From the NCBI RefSeq assembly GCF_014697475.1, contig NZ_JACJRV010000001.1:124001-188000 (forward strand): a stretch of 64,000 bases of DNA. The letters are read 5' to 3'. Under the pieces are notes generated by a model, which saw only the letters and a list, made by a program, of their open reading frames with translations, was not told the origin of the DNA and searched no databases. This DNA comes from Nostoc sp. FACHB-152 (GTDB taxonomy: Bacteria > Cyanobacteriota > Cyanobacteriia > Cyanobacteriales > Nostocaceae). Made by a program: the position numbers and the translations under genes. Of the stretch, positions 36,041 through 46,064 are shown in pieces (positions within the stretch are counted from its first letter, which is position 1; each line of letters opens with the position of its first letter).

Positions 36041-36248
36041 TCAAGTAATAGTCACTTTTGCAACCTGGGATGTCAATTAGGGGTGATTTGGCAGATAGAT
36101 CATCACCGCAAGGTCTTAGGTCATGTTAGTTAGGCGTAATTGAATGCTTTAGCGATCGCATTCAAGAACCTTAGAAGCGGCGCGTATGGTTGCTTGAACT
36201 TGGGATGCTAGTACAAATATTATTCATCGTTCTGCAACCGCCTGTGAG

Positions 36249-37226
36249 GTGTTGGGCTTACTCCCCCAAATGCTCACAAGTTCAGGAGAAGAGGGTTGGG
36301 AATTAGTTCATCCTGATAACTTACAGCAGTACCAAGCCAAAGTTCAAGAAGCGATCGCTCGTCACATCACAGAACTACATAGTGGTACAGTCAATGTTAT
36401 AAATTTAACTTCAACTTGGCATATTTTGACAATGCAAACAAAAGCTGCTTTACCTATAAGGCTTTTAGCAGGCAAAGATACCTTGCTAATTATTCAAGCT
36501 TATTTTGAATTTAATCATCTCAAGCAACTATATCGTCAGGGTTGGTTACAACATGGTATTGAACCTCAATATTGCGAAAGCGTTGCCGAACACTCGTTTA
36601 GTGTTGCTCTACTAGCATTATTGTTAGCAGAAACTCATTCACTTGATGTGAATAAAACTAAAGTAATTCAGATGGCTTTAATCCATGACTTGGGAGAAGT
36701 CTACGCTGGTGACTTCACTCCTAGCGATGGAGTTAATAGACAACAAAAATATCAGTTAGAAAAAAATTCTATTACGCAGATATTAGATAAACTACCTAAT
36801 GGCTCATACTGGATTGATTTATGGGAAGAGTATGAGCAAGGAACATCATCTGAAGCGCAATTCGTGCGGCAAATTGATCAATTAGAAATGGTTTTACAAG
36901 CCAGTGTATATGAACATCAAGGACTAGCTAATCTCTCAGAGTTTTTTCAATCTACTAGTCACGCATTTAAAGCACCTGATCTGAATTCTATTTTTCAAAT
37001 GTTAGAACGTTTAAGAAACGACGAGCAAGCAAAGTTAGACAAAAAAACTTCGCAACTATTACTCTGTTATGACTGTGCTTTTCATGTAAATGTAGCAGAC
37101 ACAATCGAGTGCATTCATCCTGACGAAGTTGAAGTTAATTGTGCTACTGTCACTTTTTGCAATTCATTTCAACCAAGCGTAGAAATTGACAGCCCTTGTG
37201 TGACTTTCGGGCAGGATGAGGAATAA
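36249..37226 (+). CDS. HD-domain phosphohydrolase (YfbR-like) with N-terminal PAS fragment
   Basis: 325 residues from GTG; an ATG is 7 codons further on. The core YCESVAEHSFSVALLALLLA, ALIHDLGEVYAGD and FVRQIDQLEM carries the H...HD...D metal ligands of the YfbR/HDDC2 5'-nucleotidase family, about residues 80-240. The first 60 residues (LLPQMLTSSGEEGWELVHPD) look like part of a PAS domain, and the same frame continues upstream as DASTNIIHRSATACEVLGL after a TGA at 36195. The HD gene therefore seems fused to the end of a broken PAS sensor gene. The C-terminus has four cysteines in a loose pattern. Confidence 0.78.
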   Translation: MLGLLPQMLTSSGEEGWELVHPDNLQQYQAKVQEAIARHITELHSGTVNVINLTSTWHILTMQTKAALPIRLLAGKDTLLIIQAYFEFNHLKQLYRQGWLQHGIEPQYCESVAEHSFSVALLALLLAETHSLDVNKTKVIQMALIHDLGEVYAGDFTPSDGVNRQQKYQLEKNSITQILDKLPNGSYWIDLWEEYEQGTSSEAQFVRQIDQLEMVLQASVYEHQGLANLSEFFQSTSHAFKAPDLNSIFQMLERLRNDEQAKLDKKTSQLLLCYDCAFHVNVADTIECIHPDEVEVNCATVTFCNSFQPSVEIDSPCVTFGQDEE

Positions 37227-37290
37227 TAAAAATTGATGAGTAAAGCGATCGCTCTACCCATCATCTCAATAATTATGCTGCTAATTATAT

Positions 37291-37683
37291 TTAACTTTCA
37301 TGACCTGGCTGAGAATTATCTGTCGGTCTATTTATTTCTAACAGACGCGAAATAAACACATCTGGCTTTCTACTCAGGACAGATATAACTTTATCAATGG
37401 CGACTACTTCATTAACTTTGACAGCCATTTCCCACAAAGTATCTTCTTCGGTATCTTTGTTATGAGTTCTGTGTTTAAACCATAACAAATCATCACAAAC
37501 CTTAATAATTGTTGCAAAATACCACTTATCTCGAATTAATAGCCAGATTTCTTGATCTATGTAACTTTGGAGGATTGACTTCACAAGAATTATATGATTA
37601 GGAACGATGTCGTAAATATTATTTTGTAAATAAATAGTATTGCAACAGTGAAAGTACTTAACTGTTATATAACCATGTATCAC
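37291..37683 (-). CDS. Hypothetical protein
   Basis: 130 residues from a GTG at 37683. The middle QEIWLLIRDKWYFATIIKVC followed by LLWFKHRTHNKDTEEDTLWE is a compact beta-rich pattern, and the end is charged. The frame is clean and codon use resembles neighbours. I do not recognise a family. It is convergent with the HD gene and divergent from tmk. Confidence 0.55.
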   Translation of the reverse strand: MIHGYITVKYFHCCNTIYLQNNIYDIVPNHIILVKSILQSYIDQEIWLLIRDKWYFATIIKVCDDLLWFKHRTHNKDTEEDTLWEMAVKVNEVVAIDKVISVLSRKPDVFISRLLEINRPTDNSQPGHES

Positions 37684-37867
37684 CTTAGAACCTATAACAA
37701 AATCAGGTTTAGTTAGTTATAAACCTGTTTGTAACAGTGTTGAAGCTTGATTATCCTTGTGTTGACCGAGGATATTTTTTAACATAAATCAAAATTTTAA
37801 TGTGATTGCTAACTGGTAGGCTAATAAAACGTCAACAAATATATATATTTAAAAGATTTAACATAAC

Positions 37868-38518
37868 ATGAGTGGCAAATTAATCGTATTTGAAGGGGTA
37901 GAAGGTTGCGGTAAAACTACCCAAATGCAGCTTTGTTGTGAATGGTTGCAAAGTTTAGGTGTCGATGTAATTGTCACTCGTGAACCAGGAGGAACTCAGT
38001 TAGGTTTAGAACTGCGGCGTTTATTGCTAGAGAAATCAGAAGATAAACCAGTTGCTCAAATTACAGAGTTACTATTATATGCTGCCGATCGCGCACAACA
38101 CATTGCCCAAGAACTCAAGCCAAATTTAGCAGCAGGAAAATACATACTTTGTGATCGCTACACTGATTCTACCGTTGCGTATCAAGGTTATGGCCGAGGG
38201 TTAGATATGAGTTTAATCGACCAGCTTAACCACATTGCGACAGGAGGCTTAACCAGTGACCTCACTATTTGGCTAGATGTAGATGTCGAGGTAGGACTAC
38301 AACGCAAACGTGGTAGCGAACCCAGCCTAGACCGCATTGAACAAGAAACCATCGCCTTTCATCGCCGCGTTCAACAAGGTTACGCAGACTTAGCCGCCGC
38401 TAACCCATCCCGCATTGTGAGAATAGATGGTAGCTTAAGTAAAGAGACTGTAAATCACTTAATTCAAGAAATTTTATGCTTAAACATCCAAGAATTACCA
38501 TCACAAACTAGAATTTGA
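37868..38518 (+). CDS. tmk: Thymidylate kinase
   Basis: 216 residues. P-loop GVEGCGKTT at 10-18, the DRX motif CDRYTDSTVAYQGYGRG and TREPGGTQLG are the hallmarks of bacterial dTMP kinase. It phosphorylates dTMP to dTDP for DNA synthesis. The LID region (around residues 140-155, RKRGSEPSLDRIE) has the arginines of the bacterial type. Not obviously in an operon; holB, a frequent partner of tmk, is about 6 kb downstream. Confidence 0.96.
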   Translation: MSGKLIVFEGVEGCGKTTQMQLCCEWLQSLGVDVIVTREPGGTQLGLELRRLLLEKSEDKPVAQITELLLYAADRAQHIAQELKPNLAAGKYILCDRYTDSTVAYQGYGRGLDMSLIDQLNHIATGGLTSDLTIWLDVDVEVGLQRKRGSEPSLDRIEQETIAFHRRVQQGYADLAAANPSRIVRIDGSLSKETVNHLIQEILCLNIQELPSQTRI

Positions 38519-38625
38519 GCCTGGCACTTTTTGCATAAAAAAGTCTTAAAAGAGATGATATTTGAACCGATTAATGCTAAGGTTATCTGTGTTTTCAGCA
38601 ACTAACCAGTTATTCGCTGTATTTT

Positions 38626-39285
38626 ATGAGTGAAGCATCTACACACCAACCACTGTGGATACAAGAAAGAGATAAAGTAATCGCTGAGGCTGCTAATAAT
38701 GTTGAGTGGAGATATCACCAACCACCTGATTATTCCCGTACAAACGAGACTTTGCGGCGCGAAAAACAATACAATCATCTAGAAGGTTCATTAGAGGCGA
38801 TCGTACAAAACTTAGTCAGAACCTTCGAGATGGAAGCATCTTTTAAAAGCAACCCTCAACAGTGGATATCAGTTGTTACTGATAAATTTCAGATGATTAC
38901 TAACGGCGGCCCCGCTTACACGGCTGAGGATATAGTACAAGCGGGAACCTATAACTTATTTTTGGGTGATTCTGATAAATATAAATCTTCTGAAGAAGAC
39001 TTTGAATCATCAGCACACATCTTTCACAATGCATTTCCTGAAGGCTTTTTATGGGAGCTAGTTGAAGTTTTAGCAGGGCCGCCAAATGTCACATTCAAGT
39101 GGCGGCATTGGGGAACTTTTAGCGGCTCATATAAAGAACAAGCACCGACAGGAGAAAGAGTAGAAATATTCGGCATAAGTATTGCTCGTGTGACTGATGA
39201 TTTAAAAATAATCTCAATCGAACATTTCTTTGACAACAGTTCTTTTTTAAATAAATTAGCAACAGGTTGTCCTTTCCACACCTAA
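38626..39285 (+). CDS. SnoaL-like/pathogen-related-type protein
   Basis: 219 residues. WRYHQPPDYSRTNETLRREK, LVRTFEMEASFKSNPQQWIS and VTFKWRHWGTFSGSYKEQAP resemble the NTF2-fold SnoaL-like family that includes plant pathogen-related proteins. The C-terminal half GERVEIFGISIARVTDDLKI is the last part of the fold. The enzymatic activity is unknown. It is a single gene followed by a 720-base gene-free region. Confidence 0.7.
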   Translation: MSEASTHQPLWIQERDKVIAEAANNVEWRYHQPPDYSRTNETLRREKQYNHLEGSLEAIVQNLVRTFEMEASFKSNPQQWISVVTDKFQMITNGGPAYTAEDIVQAGTYNLFLGDSDKYKSSEEDFESSAHIFHNAFPEGFLWELVEVLAGPPNVTFKWRHWGTFSGSYKEQAPTGERVEIFGISIARVTDDLKIISIEHFFDNSSFLNKLATGCPFHT

Positions 39286-40008
39286 AAGAGGTTTGCACAA
39301 TTACTGATTGATATATAATTGGAATCATCCAAATTGTTTAAGCATTATAAAAATCATAGTTATGTAAAGTTTCCTGTCATTGCCCGTAAGATTTTATAAT
39401 GCCGACTTAAACACCGACACACTACAAGTAACACTCTTGCTGTCAAAAAGAGATGTTACGTATAGCTTACTTCACCGTAGAAATACTTCGCTAATAACAC
39501 TTAGTACAACCGAGGGAACCTCCCTCCAGCTTCGCAGACTTGAAATAAGCGCGAAGCCAAACTGTATTGAGAATCTTTACCGCGTAGTTGATTAAATAAA
39601 TTGATTGCTCTCGTAGCTCTGTCATACTTAAGTGTATTTTTGACTGACAGGGTAATTTTCCGTGGAATTTCTTACTTTTAACAGATTTTGCATTTCTAAA
39701 CTAAAATATACATCGGTATTTTCTCGTATTTTTGTCAGTAATTAAATAAGATTTCAGTTGTTTTACGGTGACACAATTTATTTACATCTGTTAAATTAAG
39801 ACCGACCAAAAAGGATTGTTTGCTCAGTTACATAGTTTTTACGAGCAATAATTTATTCGCTTATTATTTGCACGCGAATCCTGAAATTTTTAGGCAATTA
39901 AATTTCATATTTGCTCATTAATAATAACTATGTTGTTCTATTCTGCATAGATTATAAGCAGAATTTTTTTTGTGTTTTTCAAGGTCAAGTAGCCTCTATT
40001 CAACGTAT
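39286..40008. other. Gene-free gap before the DUF4347 gene
   Basis: AT-rich except for a GC-richer patch at about 39470-39570 made of dispersed-repeat fragments (GAGGGAACCTCCCTCCAGCT is a local palindrome). A 71-codon open frame over it is not protein-like. The gap should hold the promoter and long 5' region of the DUF4347 gene. Confidence 0.45.
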
Positions 40009-43000
40009 ATGAATTACAAACAAACTCAACTGCTTTTCATTGATGCGACTGTTAATGATATTGATACTTTATTGCAAGGGGTTGTGCTTGGTATTGAAGC
40101 GCATATCCTTTCTAGTGAGCAAGATGGTGTAGCTCAAATTAGTCAAATTCTGCAACAGCGTCCAGAAGTTACTACAGTTCACATTGTTGCTCATGGTAGC
40201 CCTGGTTGCTTATACCTAGGCAATACCCGACTGGATCTTGATAGCCTGCGCCATTACACATCACAACTTCAAACTTGGTTCACTTTTTCCACCTCCCCTT
40301 GTCTCTACATTTATGGTTGTAACGTCGCTGCTGGCGATGCAGGTGAAGAGTTTTTAGAGAAGTTGCATCGACTGACAGGAGCAGAAGTAGCTGCGTCGCG
40401 CCAGGTAATTGGTAATGGTTACTGGTCGCTTGAGGTTCGCTCGAAAGGAACAAACGCACCTGCCCCATTCAATGAAACTGTGCTGGCAACTTGGATAGGA
40501 CAACTAACACCAAGCATCAGCAACCTCAGCAATTCAACATATACCGAGCAGGCTCCTGCCATTGTCGTGGCCAACAATATCAGCTTCTCAGGGGGTACGA
40601 ACTACAAGGGCGGCTATATCGAGTTCAGTCTGAACACCCCAACCTCATTCGACAATCTGACGCTGATCACTGATGCAACCCCTTCTACTGTCAATAATCA
40701 AATTTCTATCGTTTCTGATACAGTTTACATCGGTAATGGGGTTCAAGCAGCAGTAATCGGCAACGTAGACCCGACGTTCAACGGTCAAAACGGCCAAAAG
40801 CTGCGAATTAACTTATCCACCACTTTTGAGAACGGCAATTTTGATCTCGGCTCCCCTGGGAGTACTACTATACCGGAATGGACTACCGTTAACCAGCAGG
40901 TAAAACTCGGTATTGATACTATCGCTGGCTTGCCAACACCCATCGACACGGCTGTTCCAGCAAACGCACCCAACGCTGATAAAAATACTCCCGCAGCCCT
41001 TGGCACTCTGACAACAGTTCTTGATGCCACTCAGAACGATGGATCTGGCAATTCCGTCCGGTTGACGAGTTCAGGAATCACAACCACCCAAGGCTATGAT
41101 GTCGTTCACGGGCCTTACATTTACAGTAATGGTGCGGTATCCCTGGCAGTTGGTGACCAAGTTTCTTTTGAATGGCAGGCTCAGGGTGGCGATGATGCCT
41201 ATGACGTTTTTGGCTACATCGTTGATGTTAGCACTGGCCACAGCGAGATTATTCTGAATGAGACGGGTAGCAGTGACACTGCCTCCACAACTTGGGCGAC
41301 AAAAACAATTACTGTCTCCCAGGCTGGTGATTATAAGTTCGTCTTCGTTTCCGGTACTTTCGACTTTACTGGCGGTCAAGCAGCAGGCGCACAGCTTTAC
41401 ATTGACGATGTGAAAGTTACCCAGGCAGTGCCGTCTCCCACAGTTCTAAGCGATACTGATATATCTACCATTGCCAGCAGGGTTCAGTACAACAACACTT
41501 CCGATAACCCTGAAACATCGAAGACTTTGACAGTTTCCGTTGAAAACAAAGCCAGCGAGACGACAAGCGCCACTGCAACTATCAATATCACGCCTGTCAA
41601 CGACGCACCCACATTAACAGGAGCAAAAGCCACACTCAGCAATGGCACAGAAGATACTCCTTACACCATCAATGCTAGCGACCTGTTAGCAGGATATAGT
41701 GAGGTGGATGGTGATCCTCTTTCTGTCACAGGACTAACTGCTACCAATGGCACTGTAGTTAACAATGGCAACGGCACTTACACTTTTACTCCTAATGCTG
41801 ACTACAACGGCACAGTTAACCTCAGCTACAGTGTTACCGATGGTAATGGTGGCAATACACCCGCAACTAATAGCTTTAGCCTAACAGCTGTCAACGACGG
41901 CGCTCCTCAACTAACAGGAGCAAAAGCCACTCTCAGCAATGGCACAGAAGATGTTGCTTACACCATTAATGCTAGTGACCTGTTACAAGGATATAGCGAT
42001 GTTGACGGTGATACCCTTGTCGTATCTGGACTAACTGCTACTAATGGTACTGTTACCAACAATGGCAACGGCACTTACACTTTTACCCCCAACGCCAACT
42101 ACAACGGCACAGTTAGCCTCAGCTACAGTGTTACCGATGGTAATGGTGGCAATACACCCGCAACTAATAGCTTTAGCCTAACAGCTGTCAACGACGGCGC
42201 TCCTCAACTAACAGGAGCAAAAGCTACCCTCAGCAATGGCACAGAAGATACTCCTTACACCATCAATGCTAGCGACCTGTTAGCAGGATATACCAATGTT
42301 GACGGTAATACCCTTTCGGTTTCGGGACTAACTGCTACCAATGGCACTGTAGTTAACAATGGCAACGGCACTTACACCTTTACTCCTAATGCTGACTACA
42401 ACGGCACAGTTAACCTCAGCTACAGTGTTACCGATGGTAATGGTGGCAATACACCCGCAACTAATAGCTTTAGCCTAGCAGCTGTCAACGACGGCTCTCC
42501 TCAATTAACAGGAACAGCAGCCACTCTTGCAAATGGCACAGAAGATACCCTGTACACCATCAATGCTAGCGACCTGTTAGCAGGATATACCGATGTTGAT
42601 GGTAACCCCCTTTCAGTTATGGGACTAACTGCTACTAATGGCACTGTAGTTGACAATGGCGACGGCACTTACACCTTTACGCCTAATGCTGACTACAACG
42701 GCACAGTTAACCTCAGCTACAATGTGAGCGATGGCAGTGGTGGCACCCTCCCCGCAACTAATAGCGTTAGCCTAGATCCTGTCAACGACGCACCCAAATT
42801 AACAGGCACACCCGCTACTCTGGCAGATGATAATGAAGATGGCGATTATATTATCGTTGCTGACACCCTATTACAGGGATTCACTGATGCTGAGGGTGAT
42901 CGCATTTTCCTATCTGGATTAGCTGCTGATCATGGCACTATTATCGACAATGGTGACGGAACTTATAGCTTTGAACCCGAAGATAACTACGATGGGGTAA

Positions 43001-44127
43001 TCACCTTGAGCTACAATGTTACCGATGGTAGCAGTAGTAATACACCCGTAACTAATACTTTTGCAACTAGCGGTAATGTGGCTGATGGTAACGGCGAGGT
43101 AAGCAACCCCATAAGCAACCCCGATAGCGACATCTTGCAAATTGGTGACGGAGAGTTAGCACCAGACGGCGAACCAGCCAAAGTCAACATCGAAATCAAG
43201 CTTCAAGGACGCAATTCCAAGTTAGTCAACGAATTTGGCGTATTCAATGTTGATGATAGCCTTGGCACTATTGACGGCGTTGCACCTGGTGAAGCAGGTT
43301 ATGAAGAAAAAGCCCTCGCTAGAGCCACAACTATCTTCTCAGTTATTGCCAACAACCCCACAGGCTATAACCCAGAAAACGTTAGCCGCATTCTGGAAGT
43401 TCCCAGTGGAACACAATTACGCTTTTATTTGAAGTCTCAAGGTAACCTCATCTTCTCCAACAGCACCAGCCAAAAAATTACAGCCTTGAATGCAGGTGGC
43501 TTTAGTTTGGGTTGGAACGATGGTTCCCGCAGCAACTCAGCATTTGACGACTTGCAAGTGAGTGTTCAAAAAACTGATGAACAGGTACCTATCGGTACAT
43601 CTCTGCAAGGAACACCAGAAGGCGAAGTTGTAGATTTACGAGACTTTAGTGGTGACAGTCTCTTTAGTGGAACTTTCTCTGTTAACCGCGAAGCATTGTA
43701 TAACAACTATGTTGGCTTCTATAAAGTGAGTGATGTCAACGGTGGCATTGATACCAATGGCGATGGGACAGTCGATATTCTCCCAGGACAAGCAGGTTAT
43801 ACACAAGCGGCAATTAACTCACGTTTGGCGGATATTAGTTTAGCGGTAGGTAATCAAGGTACTGCTAATGCTAATGGCAACTTACAAGGTGGTGCCATTT
43901 ATGTGCCATTCCTAATTGTCAATAGTGGAATTAATACTTTGTTAGACAGCAATTCTAGCAATGACCCGACTGTTTACTTTACTTACTTGGGTGCAAATGC
44001 GGACAAAGCCCAGCACATCAAGACTTTGGGTGATAATGTATTTGGTTTTGAGGATCTCGTCAGTGGCGGAGATCAAGATTTCAACGATGTAATCATTAAG
44101 CTTAATTTGACACAAAACATCGCGTAA
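40009..44127 (+). CDS. DUF4347/cadherin-like repeat/DUF4114 surface protein
   Basis: 1372 residues from the ATG at 40009. The N-terminal DUF4347 domain (LLFIDATVNDIDTLLQGV, HIVAHGSPGCLYLG, LYIYGCNVAAGDAGEEFL) occupies about residues 1-160. A region of about 350 residues with a jelly-roll-like segment follows, then five cadherin-like/VCBS-type repeats of about 99 residues each (NGTYTFTPNADYNGTVNLSY), then a DUF4114 C-terminal region ending FEDLVSGGDQDFNDVIIKLN with a calcium-binding-like acidic loop. No classical signal peptide is seen, so it may leave by a type I system. Likely role: cell-surface adhesion or matrix. Confidence 0.85.
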   Translation: MNYKQTQLLFIDATVNDIDTLLQGVVLGIEAHILSSEQDGVAQISQILQQRPEVTTVHIVAHGSPGCLYLGNTRLDLDSLRHYTSQLQTWFTFSTSPCLYIYGCNVAAGDAGEEFLEKLHRLTGAEVAASRQVIGNGYWSLEVRSKGTNAPAPFNETVLATWIGQLTPSISNLSNSTYTEQAPAIVVANNISFSGGTNYKGGYIEFSLNTPTSFDNLTLITDATPSTVNNQISIVSDTVYIGNGVQAAVIGNVDPTFNGQNGQKLRINLSTTFENGNFDLGSPGSTTIPEWTTVNQQVKLGIDTIAGLPTPIDTAVPANAPNADKNTPAALGTLTTVLDATQNDGSGNSVRLTSSGITTTQGYDVVHGPYIYSNGAVSLAVGDQVSFEWQAQGGDDAYDVFGYIVDVSTGHSEIILNETGSSDTASTTWATKTITVSQAGDYKFVFVSGTFDFTGGQAAGAQLYIDDVKVTQAVPSPTVLSDTDISTIASRVQYNNTSDNPETSKTLTVSVENKASETTSATATINITPVNDAPTLTGAKATLSNGTEDTPYTINASDLLAGYSEVDGDPLSVTGLTATNGTVVNNGNGTYTFTPNADYNGTVNLSYSVTDGNGGNTPATNSFSLTAVNDGAPQLTGAKATLSNGTEDVAYTINASDLLQGYSDVDGDTLVVSGLTATNGTVTNNGNGTYTFTPNANYNGTVSLSYSVTDGNGGNTPATNSFSLTAVNDGAPQLTGAKATLSNGTEDTPYTINASDLLAGYTNVDGNTLSVSGLTATNGTVVNNGNGTYTFTPNADYNGTVNLSYSVTDGNGGNTPATNSFSLAAVNDGSPQLTGTAATLANGTEDTLYTINASDLLAGYTDVDGNPLSVMGLTATNGTVVDNGDGTYTFTPNADYNGTVNLSYNVSDGSGGTLPATNSVSLDPVNDAPKLTGTPATLADDNEDGDYIIVADTLLQGFTDAEGDRIFLSGLAADHGTIIDNGDGTYSFEPEDNYDGVITLSYNVTDGSSSNTPVTNTFATSGNVADGNGEVSNPISNPDSDILQIGDGELAPDGEPAKVNIEIKLQGRNSKLVNEFGVFNVDDSLGTIDGVAPGEAGYEEKALARATTIFSVIANNPTGYNPENVSRILEVPSGTQLRFYLKSQGNLIFSNSTSQKITALNAGGFSLGWNDGSRSNSAFDDLQVSVQKTDEQVPIGTSLQGTPEGEVVDLRDFSGDSLFSGTFSVNREALYNNYVGFYKVSDVNGGIDTNGDGTVDILPGQAGYTQAAINSRLADISLAVGNQGTANANGNLQGGAIYVPFLIVNSGINTLLDSNSSNDPTVYFTYLGANADKAQHIKTLGDNVFGFEDLVSGGDQDFNDVIIKLNLTQNIA
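41600..43060 (+). repeat. 297-bp tandem repeats in the DUF4347 gene
   Basis: The ACAG-GAGCAAAAGC-type unit start recurs at 41617, 41914, 42211 and 42508 (period 297) and again, diverged, at 42802. The first three units are nearly identical over long stretches, including silent positions, which points to recent duplication or gene conversion. Confidence 0.85.
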
Positions 44128-44148
44128 GCATAGATCAGCATTAATCTA

Positions 44149-44183
44149 AAACCCTGCTTTTTCAAACAAAGCAGGGTTTTTTT
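44149..44183 (+). terminator. Rho-independent terminator of the DUF4347 gene
   Basis: AAACCCTGCTTT (44149-44160) and AAAGCAGGGTTT (44168-44179) form a perfect 12-bp stem with a 7-base loop, followed by a run of T. It lies 21 bases after the stop codon and before holB. Confidence 0.93.
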
Positions 44184-44203
44184 AGCTAATCTATAATTGA
44201 TTA

Positions 44204-45181
44204 ATGGCTACTAATTCGTTTTCACAACTTGTTGGGCAACAGCAAGCCATAGAATTGTTAACTGAGGCTGTCAGGCAAAATCGAGTTGCCCCAGCCTATT
44301 TGTTTGTGGGGCCAGATGGGGTAGGACGCAGTTTAGCTGCGCGGTGTTTTGCACAATTGCTCTTTTCTAGTTTTGTAGAGACGCGTTTAGTTGCATCTGT
44401 GCAGAATCGGTTACGTCAAGGGAACCATCCTGATTTGTTGTGGGTACAACCGACGTATCAATATCAAGGGCAAAGATACACAGCCGCAGAAGCATCTGAA
44501 AAGAAACTGAAGCGCAAAGCACCGCCTTTAATTCGCTTAGAACAAATTCGGGAAATTACAGAATTTCTCAGCCGTCCGCCTTTGGAAGCACCAAGAAATT
44601 TAGTGGTGTTAGAAGAAGCGCAAACAATGGCGGAACCAGCCGCTAATGCGTTGCTGAAAACTTTAGAAGAACCGGGACAAGCAACGTTGATTTTAATTGC
44701 ACCTTCGCCTGAGTCGGTGTTGCCAACTTTGGTGTCGCGCTGTCAACGCATTCCTTTTTATCGGTTAGATACAGCAGCTTTAACTCAAGTATTGATGCAA
44801 ACGGGTAATCCAGAAGTTTTGCAGCATCAGACAATTTTGAGCATAGCAGCTGGCAGTCCGGGAAGCGCGATCGCCTGTTATGAACAATTACAAGTTATCC
44901 CCCCTGAGTTACTGCAAGACTTATCCACAGCACCTAAATCTTATCGCCATGCTTTGGAATTAGGTAAAAAAATTGACAAGGAGTTAGATACAGAAGCCCA
45001 ACTTTGGTTAGTTGATTATCTCCAACATTCCTATTGGCAACAATGGCATCAAGCAGGAATTATTAATCAGCTAGAACAAGCGCGTAAAGCTCTGTTGGTT
45101 TATGCTCAACCGCGCTTAGTTTGGGAATGCACATTTATATCTCTGTATCAACAATTTAGTGGACTGACACAGCTAAATTAG
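44204..45181 (+). CDS. holB: DNA polymerase III delta-prime subunit
   Basis: 325 residues. FSQLVGQQQAIELLTEAV and the Walker A-like VGPDGVGRSLAARCF (residues 34-48), then LEEAQTMAEPAANALLKTLE and SRCQRIPF, are the AAA+ features of HolB/DnaX-type clamp-loader subunits; the SRC motif supplies the arginine finger. There is no zinc-binding cysteine set. It loads the sliding clamp with DnaX and HolA. It starts 20 bases beyond the terminator of the upstream gene, so its promoter may lie inside that region. Confidence 0.9.
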   Translation: MATNSFSQLVGQQQAIELLTEAVRQNRVAPAYLFVGPDGVGRSLAARCFAQLLFSSFVETRLVASVQNRLRQGNHPDLLWVQPTYQYQGQRYTAAEASEKKLKRKAPPLIRLEQIREITEFLSRPPLEAPRNLVVLEEAQTMAEPAANALLKTLEEPGQATLILIAPSPESVLPTLVSRCQRIPFYRLDTAALTQVLMQTGNPEVLQHQTILSIAAGSPGSAIACYEQLQVIPPELLQDLSTAPKSYRHALELGKKIDKELDTEAQLWLVDYLQHSYWQQWHQAGIINQLEQARKALLVYAQPRLVWECTFISLYQQFSGLTQLN

Positions 45182-45328
45182 TGTCAATAAATTAGGAGAG
45201 CATTTTTGCCTCACGCAGAGACGCAGAGGCGCGGAGATTGAGGGTTTGAGAGATAAGGCGAAAAATCAATTTAATCAGTCTTTATCTACATATATCGCTA
45301 TATATCGCTGTTTATTTCATCTATTTAA

Positions 45329-45676
<348 letters not shown>

Positions 45677-45876
45677 TCAAACTATTGCGGCTATCTCGCT
45701 ATCAAGTAGCTGTATGATGTAAGATTCTTGATGTAAAAAAAATCGGAACCAAAATTCAAGCGATCGCACTGACTATCAATCAATGCGATCGCTTCTTAGT
45801 TTTATCAGTAAATTTGTTTAATCAGCTGGATCAGAATTTTCCTAGCCTTTTGCCCGTAAGGTAAATTAATTTTTAC

Positions 45877-45939
45877 AAGCCGATGCATTAACATTGTAAG
45901 CCGATGCATTAACATTGCAGGTCGATGCATTAATATTGC
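45877..45939. repeat. 21-bp tandem repeat x3 with ATGCAT core
   Basis: Three units at 45877, 45898 and 45919 share CGATGCATTAACATTG (the third has TAATATTG). Each contains the palindrome ATGCAT. It lies in the 388-base gap between the psbA fragment and the malic enzyme gene; the rest of the gap holds HIP1 sites at about 45760-45793 and no gene. Confidence 0.9.
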
Positions 45940-46064
45940 TGATTAAGAAACTTGTGTGTACACCGTAGCTTTAAAACAGGGGAGTTTCATAGATTTTAAT
46001 TTGAGTCTAGATTTTTACTTAGCGATTCAATATAAGATGTAAAATTTAAAGTTCCAAAATCACA

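Noticed and set aside
39380-39595. 71-codon plus-strand frame
   Set aside because: It runs over a GC-richer repeat patch and has no ribosome site or family.
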